A stretch of 64,000 bases of DNA, taken from Neobacillus piezotolerans. GTDB taxonomy: Bacteria; Bacillota; Bacilli; Bacillales; Cytobacillaceae. Of the stretch, positions 45,174 to 55,020 are shown one piece after another. The notes under the pieces are model-generated. The model saw nothing but the letters and a program-made list of their open reading frames with translations, did not search any database and was not told the origin of the DNA. Numbering within the stretch: position 1 is the first letter of the stretch; each line of letters starts with the position of its first letter. The position numbers were made by a program, and so were the translations under genes. The DNA lies in NCBI RefSeq assembly GCF_003362805.1, contig NZ_QNQT01000006.1, positions 1 through 64,000 on the forward strand. Direction: 5' to 3'.

Positions 45174-45506
45174 TTGCTTTCTATCATACTTGTGTGTGCA
45201 CTGCTTGTCGCGGCCTGCCTCTATCTTATCCTGGCCCCCTTTTTTGGGGGAAGGCAACCGGAGCAGGCAAACGGAAGCGAGGAAGGCCTGGATATGAAAC
45301 TAGTGTACGAAGCGGTAAATGAGCTTGAAATGGATGCATTGATGGGCAAGATTTCTTTCGATGATTTTAAAAAAACCAAAGAAGCCTATTACCGCGCCGC
45401 TGCCGAATCCATCCATGAAAAAAGGAATGTAGACGGGGATATCCTGGAAGCGCTTGACACAATCCGCTCTGAAGCAAAAACGGCGATTACCGGAAAGAAC
45501 GTATAA
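45174..45506 (+). CDS. Small membrane protein of the nrf cluster (CcmI-like position)
   Basis: 110 aa. N-terminal transmembrane helix (LSIILVCALLVAACLYLILA) then a soluble helical part with YEAVNELEMDALMGKISFDDFKKTKEAYY, a SHOCT-like pattern also seen in the first gene of the cluster. TTG at 45174 is preferred (GGGG 8 nt upstream); GTG at 45165 is the alternative. The layout, one helix plus a short soluble tail after CcmH, recalls the start of CcmI. Function inferred from context. Confidence 0.72.
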   Translation: MLSIILVCALLVAACLYLILAPFFGGRQPEQANGSEEGLDMKLVYEAVNELEMDALMGKISFDDFKKTKEAYYRAAAESIHEKRNVDGDILEALDTIRSEAKTAITGKNV

Positions 45507-45595
45507 CCCGGGCCGGGGAGTACACGGCGGTATGAATATGGTTAGAACACAAAAGGTGTTTTAATAGATAAACATTTACCTGGGGAGGTGAAAGA

Positions 45596-46108
45596 ATGTT
45601 TAAGAAACTTTTGGCGATTGATAAAAAAATACTGATTTTCGCCGCGCTCTTCGCGGGGATTGTCCTGTCCGTCGTGACTGTGAAAACATTGGCCTATACG
45701 GACTCGCCAAATTTCTGCCAGAGCTGCCACATCATGGACTCTGCGTACGGATCGTTTACCGATTCAACACATTCGACTTTATCCTGCAATGACTGCCACC
45801 TGCCGCATGACAATGTGGCGAAGAAGCTGGTATTCAAGGGCAAGGCTGGAATGGGGCATATGTACTTTAATACGCTCGGTACCGAAAAAATTCCGAATGT
45901 GCTGCATGCAACCGAAAAGACCGAGAGGGTTGTTGAGCAAAACTGTATAACATGCCATGAAAGCACGCTGACAAACATCGAACACGATGCGAAGGAAAGC
46001 TGCACGACGTGCCACCGCACAGTGCCGCACGGAAAGAATTTTAAAACAAAAGAATTCAATAAGCCGCCTAAATCCGGCGAGCTGCTTGAACATAAAGGAG
46101 GATTTTAA
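45596..46108 (+). CDS. nrfH: Cytochrome c nitrite reductase small subunit NrfH
   Basis: 170 aa. One N-terminal membrane helix (about 12-30) anchors it outside the membrane. Four haem motifs: CQSCH (41-45), CNDCH (64-68), CITCH (117-121), CTTCH (136-140), the NapC/NirT-family count. It passes electrons from menaquinol to NrfA. ATG follows GGGGAGGTG. NrfA starts 2 bp after its stop. Confidence 0.96.
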   Translation: MFKKLLAIDKKILIFAALFAGIVLSVVTVKTLAYTDSPNFCQSCHIMDSAYGSFTDSTHSTLSCNDCHLPHDNVAKKLVFKGKAGMGHMYFNTLGTEKIPNVLHATEKTERVVEQNCITCHESTLTNIEHDAKESCTTCHRTVPHGKNFKTKEFNKPPKSGELLEHKGGF

Positions 46109-46110
46109 GG

Positions 46111-47553
46111 ATGTCCAAGTTCCGATTCGGAGCCTACCTGATGCTTTTGGCATTTATTCTGATCATAACGGGCTGCAGTTCCTCCAGTGAACAGGCAGCT
46201 GCCAAACCGAAAACAACAGGGCTTTCCAAAGAAGAGATTTCAAATGAAGCGTTCAATGATATGTTCCCGCTTCAATACAACAGCTATAAGAAAAATGAGA
46301 AAATGTCGGATACGAAATACAGCGGCTCCGTAAAGCGCTCAAAATTCGATCCGGACAAAGAACCGTATTTGCCGATTCTGTTCAACGGCTATGGTTTCGC
46401 GACAGAATACAACGAAGACCGGGGCCACGTCTATGCCCTTGAAGATATTAAGAGCGTTGCCAGGATAACCGATAAGTCCGTAGGTTCATGTTACACATGT
46501 AAATCGACGGCCGTGCCGAAAATGATTGAAGAAATGGGCGAAAAGTATTGGAGCGCTAATTTTAAAACAGAAATTTTCCCTAAGGGTGAAAAAATGGGCC
46601 ATTCGCCAATCGGCTGTTCCGATTGCCACGACCCGCAGACAATGGACCTTCGCGTAACACGCCCAAGCTTCGTAAAGGCGATGGAGCGTAAGGGAATCGA
46701 TGTATCGAAGGCTACGAAAAATGACATGCGCAGCTATGTGTGCGGCCAGTGCCACGTTGAATATTATTTCGATGCGACAACCAGTGAAGTAACATTCCCG
46801 TGGGACAAGGGCTTCAAGCCGGAAGATATGTATGAGTACTACTCGACAATCGCCAAGGAAAAAGGCTTTGAAAAAGACTGGATCCACAATATTTCCGGGA
46901 CTCCAATGCTGAAGTCGCAGCATCCGGATTTTGAAACATTCATGGAAGGCACACACGGAAAAGCCGGAGTTGCCTGCGCGGATTGCCATATGCCATATGA
47001 ACGCGTCGACGGAAAGCGCAAGATTTCATCCCACTGGTGGACGTCCCCGCTCAAGACGATGAAAACGTCCTGCGGAACATGCCACGGCGACAGGGATCTT
47101 GACAAGCTTGAAGCAAGGGTCATCGAAATCCAGGATACCCATATGAAACAGCTGCATAAAGCCGAGGAAGTTTCCATCAACGCCCATTACTATGTGAACA
47201 AAATGATTACCACCGGAGTGAAATCCGACAAGGTCAAAGCGGCCCAAGAGCATGTCCGGAAAGGGCAATGGTTCTGGGATATCATCGCGGCTGAAAGCTC
47301 CGCTGGCTTCCATAACCCGCAAGGCGCGATGGACTCGCTTGCCGTTTCAATCGAAGAATCGAACCAAGCCATCAATATTGCCACTGAAGAGCTTGTTAAA
47401 AAAGGCGTCGATATCGATAAGCTGAAAGAAGAAATTGAAAAGGCGAAGAAAGCTGTAACGGGAGAAAAAGATAACTTCCAAAAGAAATCACATGCCATCA
47501 ATGCGCAATTCCCGGCACAGCAGCCGGTTGTTCCGGCAGTACCAAAAAAATAA
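46111..47553 (+). CDS. nrfA: Ammonia-forming pentahaem cytochrome c nitrite reductase NrfA
   Basis: 480 aa. It reduces nitrite to ammonium with six electrons. Haem motifs: catalytic CYTCK (127-131, Lys ligand), CSDCH (169), CGQCH (211), CADCH (289) and CGTCH (321), exactly the NrfA set. A lipoprotein signal (IITGC, Cys22) suggests anchoring to the outer face of the membrane, as expected for a Gram-positive. ATG follows AAAGGAGG by 9 nt. Last gene of the cluster, followed by a terminator. The C-terminal Lys-rich helix and KKSHAINAQFPAQQP tail look normal. Confidence 0.97.
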   Translation: MSKFRFGAYLMLLAFILIITGCSSSSEQAAAKPKTTGLSKEEISNEAFNDMFPLQYNSYKKNEKMSDTKYSGSVKRSKFDPDKEPYLPILFNGYGFATEYNEDRGHVYALEDIKSVARITDKSVGSCYTCKSTAVPKMIEEMGEKYWSANFKTEIFPKGEKMGHSPIGCSDCHDPQTMDLRVTRPSFVKAMERKGIDVSKATKNDMRSYVCGQCHVEYYFDATTSEVTFPWDKGFKPEDMYEYYSTIAKEKGFEKDWIHNISGTPMLKSQHPDFETFMEGTHGKAGVACADCHMPYERVDGKRKISSHWWTSPLKTMKTSCGTCHGDRDLDKLEARVIEIQDTHMKQLHKAEEVSINAHYYVNKMITTGVKSDKVKAAQEHVRKGQWFWDIIAAESSAGFHNPQGAMDSLAVSIEESNQAINIATEELVKKGVDIDKLKEEIEKAKKAVTGEKDNFQKKSHAINAQFPAQQPVVPAVPKK

Positions 47554-47600
47554 CTCTGGACTAAGGTTTCCGATGGCCGGAAAGCCAAAAGTCTAAATGG

Positions 47601-47631
47601 GAGCACTGTAGCCATGGTTACAGTGCTTTTT
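47601..47631 (+). terminator. nrfA terminator
   Basis: AGCACTGTA / TACAGTGCT stem with a 7-8 nt loop followed by five T. Confidence 0.88.
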
Positions 47632-47762
47632 CATATTTGGAATAAAAACCATTGCACAGTTTTGGGAAAAGGAATAGAATATCCTTTGTGCTTGAAAAAG
47701 GACCTTAATGATTAGTGTATTAAATTTGAGCGATAGCGCTTGAAAAATAAGAATTTTATAAA

Positions 47763-47802
47763 TTTGTCCAGCACGGCGCTAAACGGACGCATCCGGTTTT
47801 TT
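47763..47802. repeat. Probable internally deleted copy of the dispersed element at 22457
   Basis: TTTGTCCAG joins directly to CACGGCGCTAAACGGACGC. These resemble the first 9 and last 30 nt of the element at 22457-22603. The rest of the 47632-47846 gap shows no gene. Confidence 0.4.
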
Positions 47803-47846
47803 TAGTCGAGTTGGCGCGTGGGCTTTAAAAAGAAAGGAGAATCATG

Positions 47847-49028
47847 ATGCCTCGTTCATTATGGCTTTTAATCATCGGAATGGTTGTCAACGTCACGGGT
47901 TCATCCTTTCTCTGGCCCTTGAATACAATTTACATCCATGACCATCTAGGGAAATCGTTATCGACTGCCGGCATAATCCTTATGCTGAACTCCGCGGCTA
48001 GCGTCGCGGGAAACCTGGCTGGGGGAAGCCTCTTTGACAGGTTTGGCGGCTACAGGTCGATCCTGCTTGGGATTGGGATTGCGCTTCTCGCTCTTCTTGG
48101 TTTGACCTTTTGGAACAGCTTTACCCCATACACGATTTTCCTTACCATTTCGGGGTTCGGCGCGGGAATCATTTTTCCGGCAATGTACGCGATGTCGGGG
48201 GCTGTCTGGAAGGAAGGCGGGAGGAAAGCGTTCAACGCCATCTATGTTGCACAGAATCTTGGGGTGGCTGTCGGAGCCGCGCTTGGAGGATTCGTTGCGG
48301 ACTATTCCTTCCAACTAATATTCGTTGCAAACTTGTTTATGTATATCATCTTTATGGGTATTGCCGTTTTTGGCTATAAAAACATAGCCGAACGGAATGC
48401 CGCCCAGACTTCAATCCTTTCTGAGAATCCACCGGCGGGGATGAACAGGAAGTTAAAAGCGCTGCTTATATTATGCATCGGCTACCTTTTATGCTGGGTT
48501 GGCTACGTCCAGTGGCAGACAACGATTGCTTCCTATACACAAGAAATCAATATTACCCTTACCCAATATAGCCTTTTGTGGACCGTGAACGGCGCGTTGA
48601 TCGTGTTGGGGCAGCCGGTGCTCAACGGCTTCCTGAAGCGGTTTGGCCGATCGCTTAAAACGCAGATGGTCCTCGGCATGCTTATATTTGTAGTGGCGTT
48701 CATCGTCGCGGCCAACTCTGGCAGCTTTTCTGGATTTATGGCGGGGATGATTATTTTGACAGCAGGCGAAATGCTCATCTGGCCGGCTGTCCCGACAATT
48801 GCCAGCGAACTTGCCCCTCGGGGCCGGGAAGGCTTTTACCAGGGAATCGTCAACAGCACGGCAACAGGCGGCAGGATGATCGGCCCGCTCCTCGGCGGGA
48901 TTCTCGTAGATCTGTACGGCATGTCGATGCTGTTCATCATCCTGATTGGTTTGTTTGTTATTTCAATAGGAACAACTGTTGTGTATGACCGTGGCATCAA
49001 GGAAACAAAGCACTCGGTTGGTATTTAG
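47847..49028 (+). CDS. yttB: MFS transporter (YttB)
   Basis: 393 aa, about 12 membrane helices. The loop motif GGSLFDRFGGYRS between helices 2 and 3 is the MFS motif A. The pair of ATG codons after AAAGGAG allows a start at 47844 or 47847; the second has better spacing. Its substrate is unknown; homologues are annotated as multidrug-type exporters. Located upstream of leuS as yttB in B. subtilis. Terminator follows. Confidence 0.88.
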   Translation: MPRSLWLLIIGMVVNVTGSSFLWPLNTIYIHDHLGKSLSTAGIILMLNSAASVAGNLAGGSLFDRFGGYRSILLGIGIALLALLGLTFWNSFTPYTIFLTISGFGAGIIFPAMYAMSGAVWKEGGRKAFNAIYVAQNLGVAVGAALGGFVADYSFQLIFVANLFMYIIFMGIAVFGYKNIAERNAAQTSILSENPPAGMNRKLKALLILCIGYLLCWVGYVQWQTTIASYTQEINITLTQYSLLWTVNGALIVLGQPVLNGFLKRFGRSLKTQMVLGMLIFVVAFIVAANSGSFSGFMAGMIILTAGEMLIWPAVPTIASELAPRGREGFYQGIVNSTATGGRMIGPLLGGILVDLYGMSMLFIILIGLFVISIGTTVVYDRGIKETKHSVGI

Positions 49029-49033
49029 GGATT

Positions 49034-49066
49034 GTCCCGCGCATAGATGCATGCGCGGGATTTTTT
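49034..49066 (+). terminator. yttB terminator
   Basis: TCCCGCGCAT / ATGCGCGGGA stem then six T. Confidence 0.9.
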
Positions 49067-49239
49067 GCGGGGGTTATTTGTTTTTTGCCTATAATTAAAC
49101 TTATTTAACCCGCGGGTTGCGGCGGCAAGTCTTTGGGAATACTTCCGCTATAGCACATTTTCGCCTTAGCGGCTTGCATCCCGAGGGAAATTAATTTAAA
49201 ATAATTTAATATAAATCATTAAATGACTTTGATAAGGAA

Positions 49240-49457
49240 TAGTAGTGATTCCGTCCCGCCATTAGAGAGCTGGCGGTTGGTGCAAGCCGGCCGGGACCAT
49301 CATGAACTCGCCTTTGAGTCGCGGGTGTGAAGAACTAGTAATGCCCGCCGTTTTCCGCGTTAAGGATGAATGAAGCGAGTGTTTTCACACTAATGTGGGT
49401 GGTACCGCGGGAAGATACATATCCTCTCGTCCCTGTTTAAGGGATGGGAGTTTTTTA
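49240..49457 (+). promoter_or_regulatory. leuS: T-box leader of leuS (leucine)
   Basis: Stem I contains AGAGAGCTGG and GGTGCAAGCCGG. The specifier loop GAACTCGCC carries CTC (Leu). The T-box TGGGTGGTACCGCGG is at 49396-49410 and precedes a terminator. Uncharged tRNA-Leu(GAG) would favour the antiterminator and leuS transcription. The 5' boundary is approximate. Confidence 0.94.
49423..49457 (+). terminator. leuS: T-box terminator of leuS
   Basis: CTCTCGTCCC with GGGATGGGAG around TGTTTAA, then six T; 34 bp before leuS. Confidence 0.93.
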
Positions 49458-49490
49458 TTTTTTCAAAGAAGATTGAGGGAGGAAATCCAG

Positions 49491-51902
49491 ATGAACTTCA
49501 ACCACAGGGAAATCGAAAAAAAGTGGCAGACGAAGTGGGAAACAGAAAAAACTTTTAAAACAGGCGAGGAAAAAGGCAAGCCGAAGTTTTACGCGCTTGA
49601 CATGTTCCCTTATCCTTCAGGGGCCGGGCTCCATGTCGGCCATCCTGAAGGCTATACGGCGACCGACATCCTTTCCCGCATGAAACGGATGCAGGGCTAT
49701 AATGTGCTTCATCCGATGGGATGGGACGCGTTCGGGCTTCCAGCCGAGCAATACGCGCTAGATACAGGAAACGACCCGGCGGAGTTTACCGAAAGAAATA
49801 TAAACACGTTCCGCCGCCAAATCAAGGAATTGGGCTTTTCTTACGATTGGGACCGGGAAGTAAATACTACAGATCCTGATTATTACAAATGGACACAGTG
49901 GATTTTCCTGAAGCTTTACGAACATGGCCTTGCCTATATCGACGAAGTATCGGTTAACTGGTGCCCGGCGCTTGGTACTGTTCTTGCCAATGAAGAAGTC
50001 ATCGACGGCAAGAGTGAGCGCGGGGGCCATCCGGTCGAACGCCGCCCTATGAAGCAGTGGGTATTGAAAATTACCGCCTATGCCGATCGCCTGTTGGAGG
50101 ACCTTGAAGAACTCGACTGGCCAGAAAGCCTGAAGGATATGCAGCGCAATTGGATCGGCCGTTCCGAAGGCGCCGAGGTTACTTTTAACATAAAAGGCCA
50201 TGGCGAAACATTTACGGTTTTCACTACACGCCCGGATACACTTTTTGGCGCGACGTATGCCGTCCTTGCACCGGAGCACGCGCTTGTCGAAAAAATTACC
50301 ACTGCCGAGCAAAAGGAAGCGGTGGAGGCGTATCTTGAAAAAATTAAAAGCAAGAGCGACCTGGAAAGGACCGATCTTGCAAAAGAAAAGACCGGCGTTT
50401 TCACAGGTGCCTATGCGATCAATCCGGCAAACGGCGAAGAAATGCCAATCTGGATTGCGGATTACGTTCTTGCCAGCTATGGAACCGGCGCGATTATGGC
50501 CGTTCCGGCTCATGACGAGCGTGACTATGAATTCGCCAAGCAATTCGGCCTTCCAATTGTTGAAGTCGTAGCAGGCGGGGATATTGAAAAAGAAGCGTAT
50601 ACAGGTGACGGTGATCATGTGAATTCCGGATTCCTGAATGGCTTAAGCAAGGGCGATGCGATCCGTGACATGATTGCCTGGCTAGAAGAGAAAGGCATTG
50701 GCACGAAAAAGGTGACTTACCGCCTGCGCGACTGGCTGTTCAGCCGTCAGCGCTATTGGGGAGAGCCGATTCCTATCATCCATTGGGAGGACGGAACCAG
50801 CACGGCTGTTCCTGAAGACCAGCTGCCACTTGTTTTACCAAAAACAACCGACATTAAACCATCCGGTACTGGGGAATCTCCTCTTGCGAACATTGATGAC
50901 TGGGTAAATGTCGTTGACCCTGAAACAGGCAAAAAGGGACGCCGTGAAACGAACACAATGCCACAATGGGGCGGAAGCTGCTGGTATTATCTTCGCTATA
51001 TCGATCCGAAAAATAACGATAAGTTAGCCGATCCAGAAAAATTGAAGGAATGGCTTCCTGTCGACATTTACATTGGCGGCGCAGAGCATGCGGTGTTGCA
51101 TTTGCTATACGCGCGTTTCTGGCACAAGTTCCTTTATGACATCGGTGTTGTTCCGACAAAGGAACCATTCCAGAAGCTCTTCAACCAAGGAATGATCCTT
51201 GGTGAAAACAACGAAAAAATGAGCAAGTCAAAAGGCAATGTCGTCAATCCGGACCATATCGTAGAAAGCCACGGGGCAGACACATTAAGGCTTTACGAAA
51301 TGTTCATGGGGCCACTTGATGCTTCCGTTGCCTGGTCGACAAACGGCCTCGACGGCGCGCGCAGGTTCCTTGACCGCGTATGGCGCCTGTTCATCGAATC
51401 GGATGGAACGGTTTCCGCGAAAATCCAGGAAGGCGCGAAGGCGGAAAACCTTGAGAGGGTCTACCACCAGACGGTGAAAAAGGTTACGGAGGACTATGAA
51501 GGACTCCGGTTCAATGTCGGTATTTCACAATTGATGGTCTTCATCAATGAAGCATATAAATCCGATGTTCTTCCAAAGGAATATATGGAAGGTTTCGTAA
51601 AACTTCTTTCCCCAGTTGCGCCGCACGTTTGCGAAGAACTTTGGCAAAAGCTCGGCGGCACTGATACAATTGCTTATGACCCATGGCCAACCTTCGATGA
51701 GTCAAAACTTGTTGAGGACGAAGTAGAAATCGTTGTCCAAGTTAACGGCAAGCTGAAGAAGAAGCTTATGATTCCAGCCGATGCGACGAAAGAAGCGATG
51801 GAAGAGCTTGCAATGAAGGAAATCAGCGCCGAGCTTGAGGGCAAAACCGTCCGCAAGGTTATTGCCGTACCAAGCAAGCTTGTCAACGTTGTCGCAAATT
51901 AA
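49491..51902 (+). CDS. leuS: Leucyl-tRNA synthetase
   Basis: 803 aa class I synthetase. HIGH variant HVGH in [12 protein letters not shown], an editing domain (about 220-420, with [12 protein letters not shown] and ATP-independent [15 protein letters not shown]), and KMSKS in [13 protein letters not shown] at 49491 ([12 protein letters not shown]) follows GAGGGAGG; upstream in-frame codons lie in the T-box. Controlled by the leucine T-box. Confidence 0.98.
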   Translation: MNFNHREIEKKWQTKWETEKTFKTGEEKGKPKFYALDMFPYPSGAGLHVGHPEGYTATDILSRMKRMQGYNVLHPMGWDAFGLPAEQYALDTGNDPAEFTERNINTFRRQIKELGFSYDWDREVNTTDPDYYKWTQWIFLKLYEHGLAYIDEVSVNWCPALGTVLANEEVIDGKSERGGHPVERRPMKQWVLKITAYADRLLEDLEELDWPESLKDMQRNWIGRSEGAEVTFNIKGHGETFTVFTTRPDTLFGATYAVLAPEHALVEKITTAEQKEAVEAYLEKIKSKSDLERTDLAKEKTGVFTGAYAINPANGEEMPIWIADYVLASYGTGAIMAVPAHDERDYEFAKQFGLPIVEVVAGGDIEKEAYTGDGDHVNSGFLNGLSKGDAIRDMIAWLEEKGIGTKKVTYRLRDWLFSRQRYWGEPIPIIHWEDGTSTAVPEDQLPLVLPKTTDIKPSGTGESPLANIDDWVNVVDPETGKKGRRETNTMPQWGGSCWYYLRYIDPKNNDKLADPEKLKEWLPVDIYIGGAEHAVLHLLYARFWHKFLYDIGVVPTKEPFQKLFNQGMILGENNEKMSKSKGNVVNPDHIVESHGADTLRLYEMFMGPLDASVAWSTNGLDGARRFLDRVWRLFIESDGTVSAKIQEGAKAENLERVYHQTVKKVTEDYEGLRFNVGISQLMVFINEAYKSDVLPKEYMEGFVKLLSPVAPHVCEELWQKLGGTDTIAYDPWPTFDESKLVEDEVEIVVQVNGKLKKKLMIPADATKEAMEELAMKEISAELEGKTVRKVIAVPSKLVNVVAN

Positions 51903-51980
51903 TAGCCTTCAATTTCTTGGCCTTATTTCTGGCTGAAAACGAGGGTTTATGGGAAACTATAGTTTGATAAACCATTTATT

Positions 51981-52009
51981 TCATCCCCCGGCAACCGGGG
52001 GATGTTTTT
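51981..52009 (+). terminator. leuS terminator
   Basis: CATCCCCCGG / CCGGGGGATG stem, CAA loop, then five T, just before ytwF. Confidence 0.9.
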
Positions 52010-52025
52010 AACAAGGGGTGTAAGG

Positions 52026-52340
52026 ATGGAACCAATTAAAACGATTTCGACGGAAGATCTGAAAAAGAAGCTTGAGGATGGAGAGAACCTTGAGCTGATT
52101 GATGTCAGGGAAGACGAGGAAGTTGCATATGGTATGGTCCCGGGCGCGAAGCATATCAAAATGAGTGATATCCCAGCACGGATTGAGGAACTGGACAAAA
52201 ACAAGGAATACATCTTCATCTGCCGTTCAGGTGGACGGAGCATGAACGTCTGCCACTATCTTCAGCAGCAGGGCTTCAAGGTCATCAACATGAAAGGCGG
52301 CATGCTTGAGTGGGAAGGCGACGTCGAGGTGCAAGGGTAG
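52026..52340 (+). CDS. ytwF: Rhodanese-domain protein (YtwF)
   Basis: 104 aa single rhodanese domain: ELIDVREDEEVAYG, then the sulfur-carrying Cys in ICRSGGRSM and GGMLEW. Start at 52026 after AAGGGG; codons upstream fall in the leuS terminator. It is probably a sulfur-transfer protein; its partner is unknown. Terminator follows. Confidence 0.92.
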   Translation: MEPIKTISTEDLKKKLEDGENLELIDVREDEEVAYGMVPGAKHIKMSDIPARIEELDKNKEYIFICRSGGRSMNVCHYLQQQGFKVINMKGGMLEWEGDVEVQG

Positions 52341-52386
52341 CTGCTTAAATTGGCGGGTGACGGTGAATTTCATTAGCCGTTTTCAT

Positions 52387-52430
52387 AAAAAATGCTTTTC
52401 CTGGTTAATGAGGAAAAGCGTTTTTTATTT
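52387..52430 (+). terminator. ytwF terminator
   Basis: AAATGCTTTTCCT / AGGAAAAGCG stem with 8-nt loop followed by TTTTTTATTTT. Confidence 0.85.
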
Positions 52431-52512
52431 TATTTAGTGGTAAAGGTTGTTCCATGAACCTATTTTGTCTCAGCTATTCTTAATTTAAGCGAGTATGAGT
52501 CAAATGCGAACC

Positions 52513-52690
52513 GATGTTTGGACAGCAAAGTGAATTTCCGAGGGTTGCATGTCCAAAGATACCCGATGTTTGGACAGCAAAGTGAATTTTTAAGGGTTGC
52601 GTGTCCAAAGATACCAGATGTTTGGACAGCATAGTGAATTTTTAAGGGTTGCGTGTCCAAAGATACCCGATGTTTGGACAGGATCCCAGG
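52513..52690. repeat. Tandem array 4: 3.5 units of 52 bp
   Basis: TTTGGACA occurs four times at 52-bp intervals (52517, 52569, 52621, 52673), each followed by GCAAAGTGAATTTTTAAGGG or a close variant and TGTCCAAA 33 bp on. The right arm and the next left arm form an 8-bp stem with an 11-nt loop (GATACCCGATG). Same period as arrays 1-3 but different arms. It lies between the ytwF terminator and convergent SASP gene. The rest of the 52431-52781 gap has no gene. Confidence 0.93.
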
Positions 52691-52781
52691 TTAACAAATA
52701 AATTGAGTCCAAAGTTGTTCCTAGAATGTGAATGGATCACATCGCCTAATAAATGTCCTCTATAAAAACATGCCTGAACAT

Positions 52782-53033
52782 CTATTTCTTTTTCAAATTC
52801 TCCTGCGCCATTCGGACGAGCTCCTTAACCATGCTGCCGCCAAGCCTTCCGCCGACTTTCCCGGCATCCTCAGCCGCCAGCCTGCCATTATAGCCGTGCT
52901 GAAGCGGTACGCCAACTTCTTTCGCGGCTTCATATTTTGCATCCTCAGGACGGTTGGCGCCGACCACCTTCGCTTTTAATTCATCGAGTCCTTTTCTCGC
53001 TTCGGGAACAAGGATTTTGTTGCGTCTAGCCAT
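52782..53033 (-). CDS. Alpha/beta-type small acid-soluble spore protein
   Basis: 83 aa, starting MARRNKILVPEARKGLDEL. KYEAAKEVGV is the GPR-cleavage-like segment, and GYNGRLAAEDAGKVGGRLGGSMVKELV is the second conserved DNA-binding block. It coats spore DNA in the developing spore. ATG at 53033 follows AAAGGAGG. Several paralogues are usual in Bacillus, so no specific ssp name is given. Confidence 0.93.
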   Translation of the reverse strand: MARRNKILVPEARKGLDELKAKVVGANRPEDAKYEAAKEVGVPLQHGYNGRLAAEDAGKVGGRLGGSMVKELVRMAQENLKKK

Positions 53034-53149
53034 GTTTTCCAGCCTCCTTTTTAAATTTATTTTTCCTAAAAAAATAAACCTTATCCATTCCATTTGTTAA
53101 AAAGTTGTAATTTTGGAAAAACTGATGAAAAAAGAGGGAGGAAGGCAAA

Positions 53150-53332
53150 ATGATACAGGTAAAACTTTTCGATAAAGAGCATGAAGTAGATCTTGAAACC
53201 GATATGAATAATTTCCTAAAAGGGCTGGATGAAAAAAAGCTGCTAGATATTAAATACAATGTAGCGGCACTTCAGGAAGACGAGGATGACCAAATTTATT
53301 GCTTTTCGGCCATGGTCATCTATAGGGCTTGA
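53150..53332 (+). CDS. cse60: Sporulation protein Cse60-like
   Basis: 60 aa: MIQVKLFDKEHEVDLETDMNN-type start, then IDIKYNVA-like (LDIKYNVAAL) and YCFSAMVIYRA at the end. Length and both ends match Cse60, a sigma-E-dependent B. subtilis protein of unknown function. ATG follows GGGAGGAAGG. Divergent to the SASP gene. Confidence 0.8.
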   Translation: MIQVKLFDKEHEVDLETDMNNFLKGLDEKKLLDIKYNVAALQEDEDDQIYCFSAMVIYRA

Positions 53333-53445
53333 CCGCTATTTTTCATATACAAATAGAAGGGGGATACCCAGCATTAAGTTAAGCTTATTTATTCCGTCAC
53401 GTTCATTTTATAGAGTTGGCCATGTTTTGGATCGAAGATAAATGT

Positions 53446-53492
53446 AACGGAGCTCCCCAGCACACGAGCCTTGCGGGGAGCTCCGTTTTTTA
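53446..53492 (+). terminator. Terminator between cse60 and ytfP
   Basis: AACGGAGCTCCCC and GGGGAGCTCCGTT arms, about 16-nt loop, then T-run; AT content on the left is weaker for the minus strand. Confidence 0.85.
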
Positions 53493-53500
53493 AAAAATTA

Positions 53501-54772
53501 TTATTGGCCGCCGGCTGCGAATTCGGCGGCGCTGCCCCCGGCAAGCCTGCCGGTCACGAACGCTGCGGTAATATTGTAGCCGCCAGTATATCCGTGTATG
53601 TCTAGAATTTCACCGCAAAAATAGAGTCCGTCCATCATTTTCGATGCCATTGTCTGCGGCTCGATCTCCTTTACGGAAACGCCTCCTCCCGTGACGAAAG
53701 CTTTTTCAAGCGGGAGGGTGCCGTCGACCTTGAACGTAAACTGCTTGCACAGCACGCAGAATGAGCGGATTTTCTCGTGCGAAACCTCCGAACCTTGCGC
53801 GCCGGCGTCTATCCCCGATCTTTCAAGCAAAAACAGCAAATATCTTTCCGGCAAAAAGCCTTTCAGTAAATTTTTCATGCTCTTTTTTGGCTCTTCCTTA
53901 ACGAGCTTCGCAATTTCCTGAAAAAGCGCTTCGCCGTTCTGGTCCGGCAGCGCGTCGATTTGCATCTCCACTTCCTTCAGGTTCCATTTCTTAATCGCTT
54001 TTACAACGAACTGGCTCGAGCGCAGAACCGCGGGGCCGCTTACGCCAAAATGGGTGAAAAGCATGTCCATCCGATGGGTGATAAGCGGTTTCCCTTTTGG
54101 ATTGAGCACGCTGACCGCAACACTGCGGAGCGACAGCCCCTGAAGGATTTTACTTTTGATAAAAGGTTCTTTGGACGTCACAGGCACTTCGGTCGGAAAA
54201 AGCTCGGTAATTGTGTGGCCCGCCTTTTCGGCCCAGGCATAGCCGTCCCCGGTCGAACCGGTATGGGGAACCGATTTCCCGCCGACAGCGACAACGACCG
54301 CACCGGCTTCAATCTCCGACCCATTGGCAAGCAGAACGCCCTTCGCCCTGCCGCCCTCAAATAACAAATCCTTAACCGGCGAGTTCGTATAAGTTTTTAC
54401 TTTTAACTCTTCCAGTTTCCCTAGGAGTGCATCAACAACGGATTGTGCTTTGTCGGTAACCGGAAACATCCGGCCATGGTCTTCTTCCTTCAACTGAATA
54501 CCTAACCTTTCGAAAAAAGCGATAATATCTTCATTGCTGAAAATCGAGAATCCGCTGTACAAAAACCGGCCATTCCCTGGAATATGTTTAATGATTTCGT
54601 CGACCGGCAGCCTATTTGTCACATTGCACCGGCCTCCTCCGGAAATGGCGAGCTTCCGGCCAAGCTTGTCGCCCTTGTCGATCAACAGGACACGGGCTCC
54701 CTTTTCCCCTGCCGCGGCCGCGGCCATCAATCCGGATGGCCCTCCCCCAATTACGATGACATCATATGTCAT
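53501..54772 (-). CDS. ytfP: FAD-dependent oxidoreductase, HI0933 family (YtfP)
   Basis: 423 aa. N-terminal dinucleotide motif [15 protein letters not shown] (about 6-20), [11 protein letters not shown] and C-terminal [11 protein letters not shown] with [15 protein letters not shown], typical of the BaiN/HI0933 flavoproteins. Substrate unknown; family members may reduce C=C bonds. Same neighbourhood (ytgP, ytzG) as in B. subtilis. Confidence 0.92.
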   Translation of the reverse strand: MTYDVIVIGGGPSGLMAAAAAGEKGARVLLIDKGDKLGRKLAISGGGRCNVTNRLPVDEIIKHIPGNGRFLYSGFSIFSNEDIIAFFERLGIQLKEEDHGRMFPVTDKAQSVVDALLGKLEELKVKTYTNSPVKDLLFEGGRAKGVLLANGSEIEAGAVVVAVGGKSVPHTGSTGDGYAWAEKAGHTITELFPTEVPVTSKEPFIKSKILQGLSLRSVAVSVLNPKGKPLITHRMDMLFTHFGVSGPAVLRSSQFVVKAIKKWNLKEVEMQIDALPDQNGEALFQEIAKLVKEEPKKSMKNLLKGFLPERYLLFLLERSGIDAGAQGSEVSHEKIRSFCVLCKQFTFKVDGTLPLEKAFVTGGGVSVKEIEPQTMASKMMDGLYFCGEILDIHGYTGGYNITAAFVTGRLAGGSAAEFAAGGQ

Positions 54773-54865
54773 AAAAAAACACCAACTTTTTTAGTCATGA
54801 TATGTGGTAAACTTGTTTTCTTATTATATACATTGAAAGGCCGCCGTGAAAAGGAGGCCCGATTC

Positions 54866-54934
54866 GTGAAAAAAATCGAAACGGCGTGGGTGGCAGTGGC
54901 GCATTGGCGAAAAGAAAGGTACACTACTAATTAG
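54866..54934 (+). CDS. Candidate 22-aa small protein
   Basis: GTG start 8 nt after a perfect AAAGGAGG, coding for MKKIETAWVAVAHW then RKERYTTN and TAG. It is divergent from ytfP and 86 bp upstream of murJ. Basic at both ends with a short hydrophobic, Trp-containing middle. Too short to identify by homology; the strong ribosome site is the main evidence. Confidence 0.45.
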   Translation: MKKIETAWVAVAHWRKERYTTN

Positions 54935-55020
54935 CGTGCGGAACAGGAAAGAGTACCTTTTTAAAAATCTTGTTACCCTTAAGCGCAAGATAATGGATTT
55001 TTTAAGTGAGAAGGGATTTT

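Noticed and set aside
49758-50618. 286-aa antisense ORF inside leuS
   Set aside because: Long but fully complementary to the leuS editing domain; Cys/Phe-rich composition typical of antisense frames of GC-balanced genes.
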